Positions 34,006-45,500 of a stretch of DNA of 64,000 nt are shown here, piece by piece. Source of the DNA: Aphrocallistes beatrix (Eukaryota > Porifera > Hexactinellida > Sceptrulophora > Aphrocallistidae); the NCBI GenBank assembly GCA_963281255.1, contig OY725499.1, positions 3,429,148 to 3,493,147 on the forward strand. Direction: 5' to 3'. Both the position numbers and the translations under genes were made by a program. The notes under the pieces were generated by a model. That model worked only from the letters and a program-made list of their open reading frames with translations. It was not told the origin of the DNA and ran no database searches. How positions within the stretch are numbered: the stretch's first letter is position 1; the number at the start of each line of letters is the position of its first letter.

Positions 34006-34974
34006 CTATTTTTCTTCCACTTTCACAGCTGTAATGCACCAATTATCATTATCATAATAGCTGTCCACTACCTTCAGATTACTGACATGTTTCTCCACTA
34101 ACTCCCTCAGCTCATTCTCTCTGAACACATGGTAGTACCTCATATAGGTGTCGAATTCCTGTCGAGCATTGCCTCTATCCATTTCCTTACTCTCCTCTTT
34201 CTCAATTTCAATCGGAGTATCTTCTAACTTTCCAGCTTGAGAGATAGGTTCTTGGATGTGTACTGTGTTATCCGTGACGTCATTCTCCTGATCATCACTG
34301 TCCGAACTGACACCTTCAAACAACTGACACAATCCTACTTCCTGCACCACTTCTCCTTTCTGATTCTTGCTCTTAACAATCTTTGCTTTCTTCTCTCTCC
34401 GCTTCTTCCTCCTCTTTCCGTCCCCCTTCCCTGTCTCAGCGAATGCCCGCTGCATATGCCAGGGCACCAGCACGTCTTGTGCGGTGAATAGCCTCCTCTC
34501 CTGCTCCATCGCCCACACGTAGACCAGCATGCGTCCCCCGGGCACCAGGACGCGAGCCAATTCTCTCAGCGCCTCTACCCTTCTCTCCTCGCTGCTGAGG
34601 TGGTGGATGACTGCTATGGAAAGGACGGCGTCGCATGTCTGGTCTCTGATTTGTATGTTGGTGGCGTCGGCTAGGAAGAGGTGTGAGGCGTGATGTCTGG
34701 CGAGTGTGAGTAGGTTATAGCACGTATCAAAGCCTAGCGTGATCCCTGTGGTGTTGAGGGAGAGGTACTTCCCGTTCCCACAGCCTACGTCTGCTACGAG
34801 GGAGTGAGGGGGGAGGGAGAGGATGAAGGTGTGCACGCGTGGCCAGGGCTTGTACCTCGTGTGGCTGAAGTGCGGAGCTATGCACTCGTAGACTGAAGAG
34901 ACGTGATCTGACTCCAGACGTGATGAGCTGGTCACGTCGATGGGTGTGATGCTTGGGAGGCCAGCTGATGCCAT
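34006..34974 (-). CDS. Trm9/TRMT9B-like tRNA wobble-uridine methyltransferase, 322 aa, single exon
   Basis: One frame from ATG 34974 to stop 34006. A class I SAM methyltransferase: motif I VADVGCGNGKYL (about 60-71), the acidic ribose-binding GFDTCYNLL, CDAVLSIAVIHHLSS (motif IV/V region) and LARVLVPGGRMLVYVWAMEQ. A basic linker (KRRKKRREKKAK, about 188-199) and the C-terminal signature YHVFRENELRELVEK..SYYDNDNWCI match ALKBH8/TRMT9/TRMT9B proteins, which methylate carboxymethyluridine at tRNA position 34. It is a stand-alone methyltransferase without the ALKBH8 RRM and AlkB dioxygenase parts, so it is Trm9 or TRMT9B-like. Which one cannot be told by eye. ALKBH8-type methylation matters for decoding UGA as selenocysteine, relevant to the SelU gene below, although the two genes need not be linked. 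Confidence 0.9.
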   Translation of the reverse strand: MASAGLPSITPIDVTSSSRLESDHVSSVYECIAPHFSHTRYKPWPRVHTFILSLPPHSLVADVGCGNGKYLSLNTTGITLGFDTCYNLLTLARHHASHLFLADATNIQIRDQTCDAVLSIAVIHHLSSEERRVEALRELARVLVPGGRMLVYVWAMEQERRLFTAQDVLVPWHMQRAFAETGKGDGKRRKKRREKKAKIVKSKNQKGEVVQEVGLCQLFEGVSSDSDDQENDVTDNTVHIQEPISQAGKLEDTPIEIEKEESKEMDRGNARQEFDTYMRYYHVFRENELRELVEKHVSNLKVVDSYYDNDNWCITAVKVEEK

Positions 34975-35943
34975 CTATGCTAGAATACTCTTCATTGTTT
35001 GTTCATTCGAGGAATTACGGGGACGGAGAATCAACCATCTCTTGGAAATATGTTACTTGTTTCGGTCTGACCAGCATTTTCAGTCAGCATGATCATAAAA
35101 TTTAGAAATTATTTTTCTTATTACGTATTAACTTTAATTGACTCGTCCAATCTAATACGCACATACTTAATTACTATACCATAAATTAACCACTTGAGAA
35201 AGCGATTTGCTTCATTTAAAAAATATACTTTTAGTATATGGCCTGTTCATGACCAGCATTTGAGTCTTGTAAAATTGGGTCTATGAACGGAGTGGTTAAA
35301 TGCTTAATATTATTTTTAGGCTGTTTGATTAATTAAATGGGTCGATTTTGGAAATTTCAAACAAGGCCTTGTTTTGGACAAAGAACTTGTGAACTTGTGA
35401 ACTTGTGTCAGCCACCTAAAAAAAACAAAGTCCCCTAAGGGGGCTTTGGGGTGCCAAAATCTCACATTGGAGCAACAACTTGTGAAGGGATCTTTTTGCA
35501 AAACTTCCTACCACCTTCCTTTGTGGCAGCATAACTCAACGAGTTTCCATCCTGATTCTCTTGACTAGAATCAAAATAGCATGAAAACTCACTGAGTTTT
35601 GTTTCTACAAGGGAATAGAAGTTGAAAATTTGCTAATGTGGGGTAAATTTGTCGGAGGAGCATTTTATTTTAGAGAGATAGGTTACTTCGTGAAGGAAGC
35701 AACAATAGAATACCCTGGACCAAATTTTCTTAAATATTTGGTCCAGCGAGACTAAATTTACACTGATTTTTTCGTGACAGTATTGATTGAAAAGCAAAAT
35801 TTAATATTTTTCTCCTTAGTAGCAATACCAGGGAATTACTGTAATTAACTGAGTATCTAATAATTGTAGATAAGGTACCTTGCTTATCAAGAACATTTTA
35901 CCGTAATTATTTTGTAACAGTCTCATAGCGTCTCCACTACAAG
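34975..35943. promoter_or_regulatory. Shared 5' region of divergent Trm9-like and ACOT genes
   Basis: The two genes are transcribed away from each other with 969 bp between start codons. No recognisable core motif stands out; the segment includes tandem acttgtgaact copies near 35386-35407. A bidirectional promoter is possible but not shown. Confidence 0.35.
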
Positions 35944-38900
35944 ATGGCTAGCACGTCTAACGATTCTAGCCTTAATAACGTGACACAAACCCTTCCGATC
36001 ATCACACCTCCTCGTGGTATTCCGCGGAACCCTCTCTCCTCCCTCTCCTCCCAATCGGAGGAGTTTCAGCCTAAGAACGACACGCTGGTCTCACTGCAGG
36101 AGCTGATTCCGGCACAGATCGGGTCGGGGGTGGACGTAGAGGCGGGAGTCATCCTGAAACTGCTGGACATCGCTTCCTGTCTGAGCGCGGAGAAACACGC
36201 CAAGCATCCCTGCGTCACTGTCACACTGGACGACCTCATATTCGAGAACAAAATAAACCCAGGAGACATCGTCCACTTCACGGCTAAGGTAGGACAGACA
36301 AACGCCAATCTACCTACCATATATTAAAAAGTACAGTCCGATTTAATACCTCCAATCTACTTGTGTAGCAGGCATGGCTGTTATAGCTTCTGTCATTAAC
36401 AACAAATCCCGATTTTTTCATTCTTCTATTGAGCTCATTTTCGCGAGTGTCCCGCTTTTACATGAAATTTACCCATTTTGTCCCGCTTATTTTTGATTCC
36501 GTGTGTATAATACTTTTCTATTACGTCCCGCCATGTCCCGCGAAATTCAACGCTGCGTCCCGCTTTATCATGGATCAAGTTGGCTGTATGTAACAATGTC
36601 TCTGTGAAGTGAACAGAGCACTTAAATTCCTAATTCCCATCTTTCTTAAATTCCTAATCTGATCTCAATCCTAAATTTAGTGGCGCTGACTGTATGGTAT
36701 CCAGTGACCAACTCGTTTCCATTGCACAGGTGTCGCGAGCATTCACGACTAGCATGGAGGTGGGCACGAGCATGGAGGTGGAGGAGGTGAGCACTGGGAA
36801 GAAGCAGAGGGTGTGTAGGGCCTATTTCACGTACGTAGCTCAGAGCGAGAGCGGATCCAAGGGAAAGACGCCTCTTGCTCCTGTCTACCCGAACAACCCT
36901 ACTGAGCTAAAGGAATTCCTCCTTGCTTCTGAGAGGAGGAGGGGTAGGCTCACTAGAAAGGTTTGTTTCTTCAAGAATAAGAATAAGACTATTTTTGAAA
37001 ATTTTCCTTCAAATCTGAAATTTAATTCACTAAACTCTTAAGTGCATAAACTTAATTGCGCTCCACTGTCCCAACTCAGGTCTCGATCCAGGAGAAGAAG
37101 CAAGTCGTCTCTTCGAACTCGAACTCCGCCTCTGCCTTCCCGCCCACGTACGCGGAGACGGTGAAGCTGGTGCTGCCCACGCACGCCAACCACCACGGGA
37201 CCACATTCGGCGGACAGCTGATGGAGTGGATGACCTCCACCGCCGTGATAGCCACGCTGAGGTTCTGTCGCAGGACTCCTATACTGCTGGGTTAGTACTG
37301 TTGCATTGGTTGCTATGGTGCCACAGGCTTGTCAAAGGTCTGACCTGACATTAGCGACCTTTTGATAAGCCTGTGTGATACCATGGATTTTCTAGATTTT
37401 ATCCTATTCAATTATGTTCAGAGCACATAATCTATGCTGTTCAGAAATTGTGAGATTTGTCTCCTTATTTCGTATTTCAGATATCTATATATACGTAATA
37501 ATGACAATGTCAGAATTTTGACTAAATTATAGTCTCATTGAATACAGTCAAATGTTGCGATAACTTTAATTATAATTAAAAGTAATTCTAAGATATTTTT
37601 GACATATTTTGAGCTAACCGGACTCGTTTAGCTGTGGACAGCATTCACTTCAGAGAGGCGTCTCGAGTGGGGGACAGAATCCACTTGAAGTCCTCCGTGA
37701 ACAACGTGTTCAACAAGAGCATGGAGGTGGGGGTGCGCGTGACAGCCTACCGAGTCGAGGGGGACGAGAGACACATCTCTTCTGCGATCTTCTACCTGGG
37801 GGTCAGGGGGGATGAGGGCAGACTCATCCACCTCCCCAAACTCATCCCTGTCACGGATGAAGAGAAGAGGCGAGCTGCCGAGGCGTATGGACGCTATCAC
37901 TTAAGATTGGACCGCAGGACTTTTGTGAATGAAAAAAAGATTCCAGTTTTGGACCCGACTAATCGAGACCAGTTCCTTCCTCTCATCTACACCAATATTT
38001 CCTCTCTGATGCAGCTGTACACTATTACAGGTAGATTCACTGTACTGTACTCCACTCGTGTGCTTTGATGCATTTCCTTTAAGATTCCAACGAGGGTATG
38101 GTGGAAATAGTTCGACTTTCCAAAAAAGGAAATAGTTCACATAAAAAACACCATTAATCCTAATGCTAAAAAGTCGAACTATTTCCTAAATCTGCAATTC
38201 GAACTATTTCCTTTTTCGAAAGGTCGAACCATTTTCGCATTACCTCCAACGAGATTTTATGAGAAAGTCTAGAGAATTTTCTCGGAAATGACAGAGAAAT
38301 TTCCGGATTTTTATCCATTCCACAAATTAGTATGTAGTCCTTGAATAGTAGCCGGGAGATAATTAATTTTAACTGTTTTCTACTTGATGATGAAAACAAA
38401 ATATCTTAGATAAGAGATACTATTTAATGAATGTAAACTTTGAGTAATTTACTGAATTTGAGGAGCGATCATTTTGTATAAGCTAACATTCTAAGAGTAG
38501 TAAAACGCATTTTTTGGAAAGCGATTTTTCAAGGCTGGCTGCCATATAAGTATTTGCTATGCGATTCATCCAATTAACGTGATCCACTTAGGCTGGCAGC
38601 AGGCTAGCACGAAGGAGAACAGCAGCTGTTCTCTGTTCCAGTATGAAGACAGTCAGATGTTCGCCTTCAAGTGCGAGGGGGACATCGTGGGGGTGGGGCC
38701 CGAGGCCGGATTCAAGCTGCTACAGCGGGCTCTGCTACAGGACCGCAAGCTCTGGGACAAACTGTGCGTGTCTGCCGAGGTGTTGAAGGGACTCACGAAT
38801 GATGACAGCATCTGCGGGCTCGTAATGAAGCCGTTGGATCATAGAGAGCGGATTCGGGACTTCATAGTGCTGACATCCATTCGTTCCCCGATCATTCCCT

Positions 38901-39190
38901 CCATCATCAGTCCGTTTGCTCTCGCTTACACCTCCGTTGAGATAGAACAGTTCCCCCCCAATCCCTCCTATGACAGAGGCCAGGTCATTTCGTCAGGCTA
39001 CTTGTGTAGCGAGGTGGAGGGAGATAGTGACAGGATTAGGATCACCTATCTCCATCAGATCAGTAGCACTGTGCTCCCGTTCGTAGCTTCTGACCTGATG
39101 GGGCTGTCGAATGTGGTTGAGATTGTATTCTCTGGAATGCAGAAGTATATCTCTGGACTGATAGCTAAGAGTCACTCTGAGGATAAGTGA
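35944..39190 (+). CDS. Acyl-CoA thioesterase of the ACOT11/ACOT12 type with START domain, 594 aa, five exons
   Basis: Exons 35944-36288, 36730-36960, 37080-37290, 37632-38030 and 38592-39190 (TGA), GT-AG with matching phases; total 1785 nt. Two hot-dog thioesterase domains are clear: the first with DIASCLSAEKHA and VSRAFTTSMEVG, the second with LPTHANHHGTTFGGQLMEWM and AVDSIHFREASRVGD, the family's catalytic region. The C-terminal exon carries a START lipid-binding domain (VGPEAGFKLLQRAL, LWDKLCVSAEV, SSGYLCSEVEGD). Human ACOT12 is 555 aa and ACOT11 607 aa, so length and order fit. The enzyme hydrolyses acyl- or acetyl-CoA to free acid and CoA. Intron 1 holds a gtcccgc-type repeat (about 36425-36575), intron 3 a hairpin (37311-37386) and intron 4 an inverted-repeat element (38094-38247). 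Confidence 0.95.
37311..37386. repeat. Imperfect hairpin, about 30-bp arms, in ACOT intron 3
   Basis: ctatggt..ccacaggcttgtcaaaggtc (37313-37340) pairs with gaccttttgataagcctgtg (37356-37375) and on to taccatgg, with a short loop. It looks like a small MITE or foldback element. Confidence 0.6.
38094..38247. repeat. Inverted-repeat element in ACOT intron 4
   Basis: The left end ggtatggtggaaatagttcg and right end cgaaccattttcgcattacc are inverted repeats; agattccaacgag precedes and cctccaacgaga follows. Related to 20700-20840. Confidence 0.6.
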
Positions 39191-40537
39191 GTTCTCACAT
39201 TTTATTTGAGTTCTACTTGTGTACATATCGTTATTTACTTTTATTCCAGATTTTCTATTCTTTAACTGCACAGATTCAGAGACTGTATTTATAAATTATT
39301 CTGTTTATATTGAGAAATCATTTTAATATCAACTTGTACAGTGCTATCAGAATCAAAATTATTATAACATTCTAGTAGTTACGGGAATCTAATACAATAA
39401 TATTGTATAAACTTAACGATTAAAGCGCGATTAAATCACTATTAAATCCTGCGTCTAAATGTGCAGAACAGAAGAACATCCCCTCCGCATCTTTATTAAT
39501 GTCTGAATTTTAAAGAAATTTCAACAAGTTCCATGGTTGCACTATCCAGGCGGGATACTTGTTTAAGAGGATTGGAAATTTTGCCAAAAAATCCACTTCC
39601 GCCAAATTTGTCCTAAATATGACGTATTGCGCATGGTATAATCACAATCAAAGTTTTGTCAACAGATATGTGTACTTTGACGTCTATTCTGTCTATTCTG
39701 CCGTCACAAAAACCATTATAATAGCTTAATACTAGTTACGTAAAAGCTTTGAATTAGATTGCTGGCAAATGGTTCTTAACCACTTAACCACCTTTTTATT
39801 GTTTCTAGTAGCTAATAATATTAAGTTATTAACTACAATGGAATATACAAGTACGTATATTGCAATCTATTCCAATTTGGGTTCTACTACAAATTTTAAT
39901 TTCAGATTCGGGGGTGGGTCGGGTCAGCTTCTGAAAGTAGACCCAATTCCAACTCTGGCACTGTCATCTCATTTCTGCAGATGGATCTTCTCTATTGACT
40001 AATTCTCCTATAAACGAATCTCATCTATTAACGGGAAAAACTTAGGATTATGCTTACTCATTTCCGGTTTAAGCCATTTGGGTGGACATATAAATTTGGA
40101 GTCATTACTATAAATAGAAATGAGTCAAATTACCCCAAGTTGTCCCCGTTATTAATTAACTGATAGAACGAGTCGTACTCTATTTTAAAAGAATGAGTAG
40201 TCTCATTCAGGTTTTCAATTGGCATTCTGTTCTCATTAATTAAGTGGTTAAATAGCATGGGATTGTTGACTGAATTGCGCTGTGCTGGAAGCAAAGCACT
40301 GACCTAGATACTAGTTTTCAACGATTTGTATTTTTTCATGGATGATCAAGCGTTACATAACACATCAATGGAAGGAAGGTGGCAATTAATATGTGACACC
40401 TTACAAATGCTGCATAATATCTATAAAAATCTTTCGCGCTTTGTAATGAAGTACCTAGTACCAACAGCACACTTCTGCCATAATTATCATTTACATTCAT
40501 TTACAGATTTATATAATCATGCATCTCCGTGGTCCCA
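39191..40537. other. Intergenic stretch, no gene seen
   Basis: AT-rich sequence. Short open frames at 39769-40002 and 40326-40583 have no domain and are taken as chance. Confidence 0.5.
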
Positions 40538-41350
40538 TCATATGATGGCTTGTCTCGAGTACTTGTGTCCAGTAGCACAGTAGTTAGCGAAGTGTTCACA
40601 GTTGTTCTTCCTCCAGTTGTACACACTCCAGTCTTCTTGCTCTTCGTCCAGCTGATAGATCTCGAACGCTTTCCTACACACGTCTTTCTTGTGCTTAGCT
40701 TCGTATTTGAATCTTCTCTGAACCCAGAACTCGTTGCATCCGTCTAGGAAGTTATCCAAACTCAATTTCTCCAACACGCCTTCGGTCCCATCTTCTCCAC
40801 TAGACATGAACTGGATGACTTCATTCTTGCCTATGTACACTCCGTAATGGTAGAACATTCCTTTCACACCTTTTAGTCTCCGATACAGAATGTCCCCAGC
40901 TTCATAGGTTGAGCAGATTGAGCGGCAACTCTTGTGTAGCATCCCAGTCAACGCTCCATTCGCGGTTGCTACCACTTCCTGCACCACGAGCTGGTAGAAG
41001 TTGATCACCGTAGCGATAGCGGATTTAATTCCTTCCTTCGTCGGGATGTTATACACCAACCATTCTAGCGGTAGACTCGCACACTTCACTATTGCATCAC
41101 GAGTAGTGCTTACGCACAGTTTGGTCGCAGTTATCGCCATTCTGCTTGTCTTCACAGCTACAACTTTGGTAGTATTTATTCCAATCTTACAGAGAGTTGA
41201 GCTGCTATACTCCAGGACTTTTAGCATCATGATGCTGGTATTCAGGCCGCACGATGCGATGCTCTCCATCGCTAATCTGCTCACCCCCGTGTTGACCGCT
41301 TTTATAGTCCCCACCCCACTAGCACTCCATCTAGAACTTGAGCTTCCCAT
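40538..41350 (-). CDS. LRAT-domain protein with conserved catalytic His and Cys, 270 aa, single exon
   Basis: One frame from ATG 41350 to stop 40538. Residues 1-140 form a distinctive N-terminus (MGSSSSRW, a possible myristoylation start, then an amphipathic Thr/Ala/Val-rich region). The LRAT/NlpC-P60 domain spans about 149-262: YEAGDILYRR, MFYHYGVYIGKNEVIQF with His168, and NNCEHFANYCATG with nucleophile Cys251. The usual second His is Gln180, a polar substitution tolerated in this superfamily. Members are thiol acyltransferases or phospholipases acting on retinoids or phospholipids at membranes. This is the intact relative of the two short copies at 13204-13665 and 14921-15394. The gene is divergent from NCAPG2 (1.2 kb between starts). 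Confidence 0.85.
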   Translation of the reverse strand: MGSSSSRWSASGVGTIKAVNTGVSRLAMESIASCGLNTSIMMLKVLEYSSSTLCKIGINTTKVVAVKTSRMAITATKLCVSTTRDAIVKCASLPLEWLVYNIPTKEGIKSAIATVINFYQLVVQEVVATANGALTGMLHKSCRSICSTYEAGDILYRRLKGVKGMFYHYGVYIGKNEVIQFMSSGEDGTEGVLEKLSLDNFLDGCNEFWVQRRFKYEAKHKKDVCRKAFEIYQLDEEQEDWSVYNWRKNNCEHFANYCATGHKYSRQAII

Positions 41351-42559
41351 TCTGTTCGGATCCGATTGGTTAGTTGCTAGTTAGCATCTGTTATATAGTA
41401 TACCATTGCGTACATAATGGACTCAGAATGTAAAGGTCTTTTGATGGAAAGTTAATCCACAGATATTGTTATGAATATATTCTCAATTAACAAAGATTCT
41501 AAAACTGAATATATGTATTAATTGGGTGGTATAACGTTACTCAAGTACTTGAAGCTATTATTGAGTAATATTTAGCACCAGTTGATATGTCTGATCGAAT
41601 ACCATTCACCCACATTCTATAATTATCATAACTAATGCGTTGTCGTTATGACGCTTCCTTAAGCACACAGAGTCACAGAGTAGGAAGTGTTGGTATTGAG
41701 ATTATGTAATTGACGTCAGAGACTATGGTCTAGCCTAGGCTCTATGAACGAACAGCATATTCTCCAGTCTCATAAGACTACGGTATGTGGTGGTATATAC
41801 GAATGGCGGAAGTTTCGTCGCTGATATTTCTTTGAATGAAATTATTGAATCACCACTTTCATTCTCCCATTCATTCTACCAAATAATAAATGACTATCAC
41901 CCACCCCCTCATGAAATAAAAATACCACTATCGCGTGCCATTTGATATTATTTCAAACTCAAAATGCCCACTTTCTCTTTGCTCTTATAAATACTACTCT
42001 CCAAAATGCTCACTCTCACTCTGCTATCAATTCTTTTCAGCTTTAGAACAAATTCATGTTTCCCAACAGTTTGTAATTCCATTCTAAAATATCAGCGACG
42101 AAACATCCGTTTACCGGTATATACAGTGGAGTTCGCATATTATCGCAGCTCCCTATTAGCATAATATTGTTCTATTAACACCCAATTGTCAAGTCCCAAG
42201 TGTAGATTCTGAATTAGTTCGGTGCTCCTATTAGCGACTTCGCATATTAGCAACCATTTTGTGAGCAAAACCCGAGTTGCTAATAAGCGAATTCCACTGT
42301 CATATCATCACGATTTATTTCCAAATGAAAGTTTTGTGCTATCAATGCAAAAGCATTAATTGTACGTATTTTAATTCCAATATGGTTTATATGTTCCTAA
42401 ATTGCCAGGGGCGTTTGACAATTAGTTGAGTGTTATGATTGACACCATTCAAGGATGTATAACTGTAACTGCTTCAGTTCAAATTCCTAGGAATTACGCC
42501 ACGGTATTCCACAAACTGTCACATTAGTAGATAAATCCTTTTCTAATTTATAAAATTAG
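41351..42559. other. Divergent 5' region of the LRAT and NCAPG2 genes
   Basis: Holds a Tigger-like MITE at 42124-42299. Otherwise AT-rich with no clear promoter motif. Confidence 0.4.
42124..42299. mobile_element. pogo/Tigger-like MITE, 176 bp
   Basis: Ends cagtggagttcgcatatta and gctaataagcgaattccactg are imperfect inverted repeats. TA precedes the left end (42122-42123); the right flank is TC, presumably mutated. Inner copies of ttcgcatatta near 42238-42249 are direct repeats of the terminus. Confidence 0.75.
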
Positions 42560-45500
42560 ATGACGAGTAAGAAATCTCACAGAGAAGCGTTCCTGAAAGC
42601 TGCTTCTACTTTCGAATCAGACTTCTCCTCCCTGGACGAGATGGTCAGCAGCAAGAACACGAGCAACTTCAACCTGTCCGAGACCCTACAGACGCTGACC
42701 AGGAAGCAGCACGACGCCCTGTGGGAGTCCCTCCACATTTCCACCGAGAAAGTGCTCCGGGAGTTGGGGGCAGCTGACTCAGAAGACTTCATTAACGACA
42801 AGACCCCTTCACTACCTGCGCTGACAACCAAACTCCATGCCATAGCCACGGTCGCACACGCCGCCGTGACTGCACTCGCGAGGATGCATCCGAAGTTGGA
42901 GGAGATCGTCTCGATCCTGCACAAGCTCCTCATCTCGCTGCCTGAGTCCTACCACGAGACCTGTGACGTCATAGCCAAGACGTGCACTCACTGGTGGAAG
43001 TCGAACCTGCCCAATCGGGAGAGATACTATCCGAATCTGATCTCGTATCTCCTCGTGAAGACGCAGCAGACCAAGAAGTCCCCCACGCCTATCATAAAGG
43101 AGATGTACAGCATCAGACAAGGGCTTCTGGACATGGACCTATCCGAGGAGCAATCCGCTTTCATGAAACCTTTCTTCTTGAAGTTAATATCTAACAAATA
43201 TTCCTTCTTGAAAGTGAAGGAGTGCTCCAAGTTCTTGTCTTTCATGTTCTCAGTGCACCCTTCCTTCGTGCTGGACCTACACCTCGCCTTCCTAGGCGTG
43301 ATCCCTGGTGCGGAGAAGAAGGTGGTGGAGATATACGGAGTCGTCTACTTCACGGCTTGGAAGAATTCGACCGGGGTTTGCAGAGAGAAGATTGAGTATG
43401 CGTGCATTCAGGATCTCCTGTACAAGTGTATTCTCGCGCACCGGACAGGACCTAACGCGATTTTTAACACTCTCAACCAGTTGGTCTCTACGTTCTTCTC
43501 GAACAAGCAGCAGAGAGGAGTGGATGAGATGCTCTACCGTCTGTTCAAGCCCTTCCTATGGAGATTCCTGACATCCACCAATCCCATTGTCCGCTCGAAT
43601 GCAGCTACTCTGTTCTTCAGTGCATTCCCCGTCAAAGACCCAGACCTCTCGCGGCAGGAGCTAGACGAGACCATCCAGCGCCAGTTCGACCTCATCCAAG
43701 AGCTGCTCAAGGACCCTTACTCCCTTGTCAGGAACATTTCCGTGGTTAGCTCTCTCAAACTCATCTCGCAATTCTGGGAGTTCTTCCCTGCTCTGGTGAG
43801 GAAGTGTCTCCTCACTCGCCTCGTGACTGAGCTAGCCTACGACTCGAACTCCGTGTCAGTGCGGACTAGTGTCATCCATGGTCTGGGCGGACTCCTGGAC
43901 AACATACACTCCCACCAGACGCTCGAAACCCTCCTGCCTCACCTCTCCAATCACATTCACGACGCATCGGAGCAAGTGCGCTCGGCTCTAGTCGACCTCC
44001 TGATCAAGCTGAAACAGCTGAACGCTGGAATCTCGTTCTGGGCTGTGGTCCCGATAGAGCAGCTGCTGGCGCGGATCGAGATAGACACTACGCCCATTGT
44101 CCTGAAGATAGTGGCTCTGTTGATGACGTCATTCCTCCCAGTGCACAAGTCGGCAGACCATCAGCTGTCCTGTGTGCTGTCCATGCTGAGTAACTGCAGC
44201 ATTGTGGTAGCGAGGAAGTTCTATAGCTTCGCTAACTGCTACATACCCCCGGGAGACATCGTGAAGTTCATCCTCCTCATCACGTCGTCCCTCAAGAGAG
44301 CCATCGAGAAGTCCACAGACGGAGAGAACACCAACGTGAACACGACCACCCAGTCTGTAGACGTGAGTCAGGTTTCCTTGCTGTCAGTGGGAGCTGATGT
44401 CTCGCTTAACCAGAGCTTGATCAGCAGTCCCTCCATGATGCAGAACCTGCTGGAGGTGTTGGTGTGTGTCTGGTTCAGTGCTTTGGAAAGTCTGACCAGT
44501 GAGGAGCACAAGAAAGCGTACACAGCCATGCTGAACAAGGTGTCGCAGGCCATTCCGCTCTTCTACAACACCTTTACTGAGCCGCCCGGGCGATCGGCCG
44601 TCCTGCTGTTAGCCAGCCGGATCCCCCCGGAGAAGATGCCGGCACTCAGCTACAACCCGGTAGAGATGGTCTCGCTGTACGGACCTACCGCGAAGACAGA
44701 GGATTACCTCCCCATTCTAATCTGCCTGGTTCAGTGGAACAAGGGCAAGCAGTTGTTTAAGCTGTTCCTGGAGAGTTTAGATTTCGTTTTCTCTGAACTG
44801 AAAGGAAAGGGAAGAGCTAAATCTCGTTCTGAACCCAAGATAGCTATCGGCATAACTCTTAAGATGCTAGAAACTCTGTTTGAGAATCCTCCTTCTTTGC
44901 AGTTGATCAGAAAAATGGAAGAAATGCTAGCTATCTCGAAAACCTTAAACACCGTGACTCATTCCATTGAGACGTTCATAAGAAGAGAATGTGACAACAC
45001 CAAACTAACAGTTCCGATCCTAACCTCCGCTTTCAGAATCCACACCAGACTGCTGGCCATCCTCTCTCAGGACCAGGAGCAGGAGACGGCTGAGTCGGCA
45101 CTAGGCCGGCTGACTAGGTGTCTGAACTGGGCCGTGCTGCTTCCCTCCGAGTTAACTGTGGCTGCGGACGCCACGGAGATACGCATCACCTCACGTAGGA
45201 AGCGGAAGACGATGCGGGACCTGTCAGAAGTACCGCTAATCCTCCCAAGGGAAATGCACGACTTCATTGAAACGCTAATCTCAGACTTAGTCCCTTTGAC
45301 AGCTGACATGAGTCTAATCGGCCTCAACAGCCTCGCTTTCCTGGACGCAGCCTGTCAACTGAACTGCGAGGTGGCACAGGTTAGAGAGTTTGAGCTCTTC
45401 CTACCCGGAGTAATGAGGTTCCTGTACAACTTAATTATTTCTTTCGACTACGAAGATAATCTGACTCATTTCGGAGATTTGTGGGATTCTGCTTGTCAGA

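Noticed and set aside
40326..40583. 85-aa ORF
   Set aside because: Runs into the 3' end of the LRAT gene on the other strand and shows no domain.
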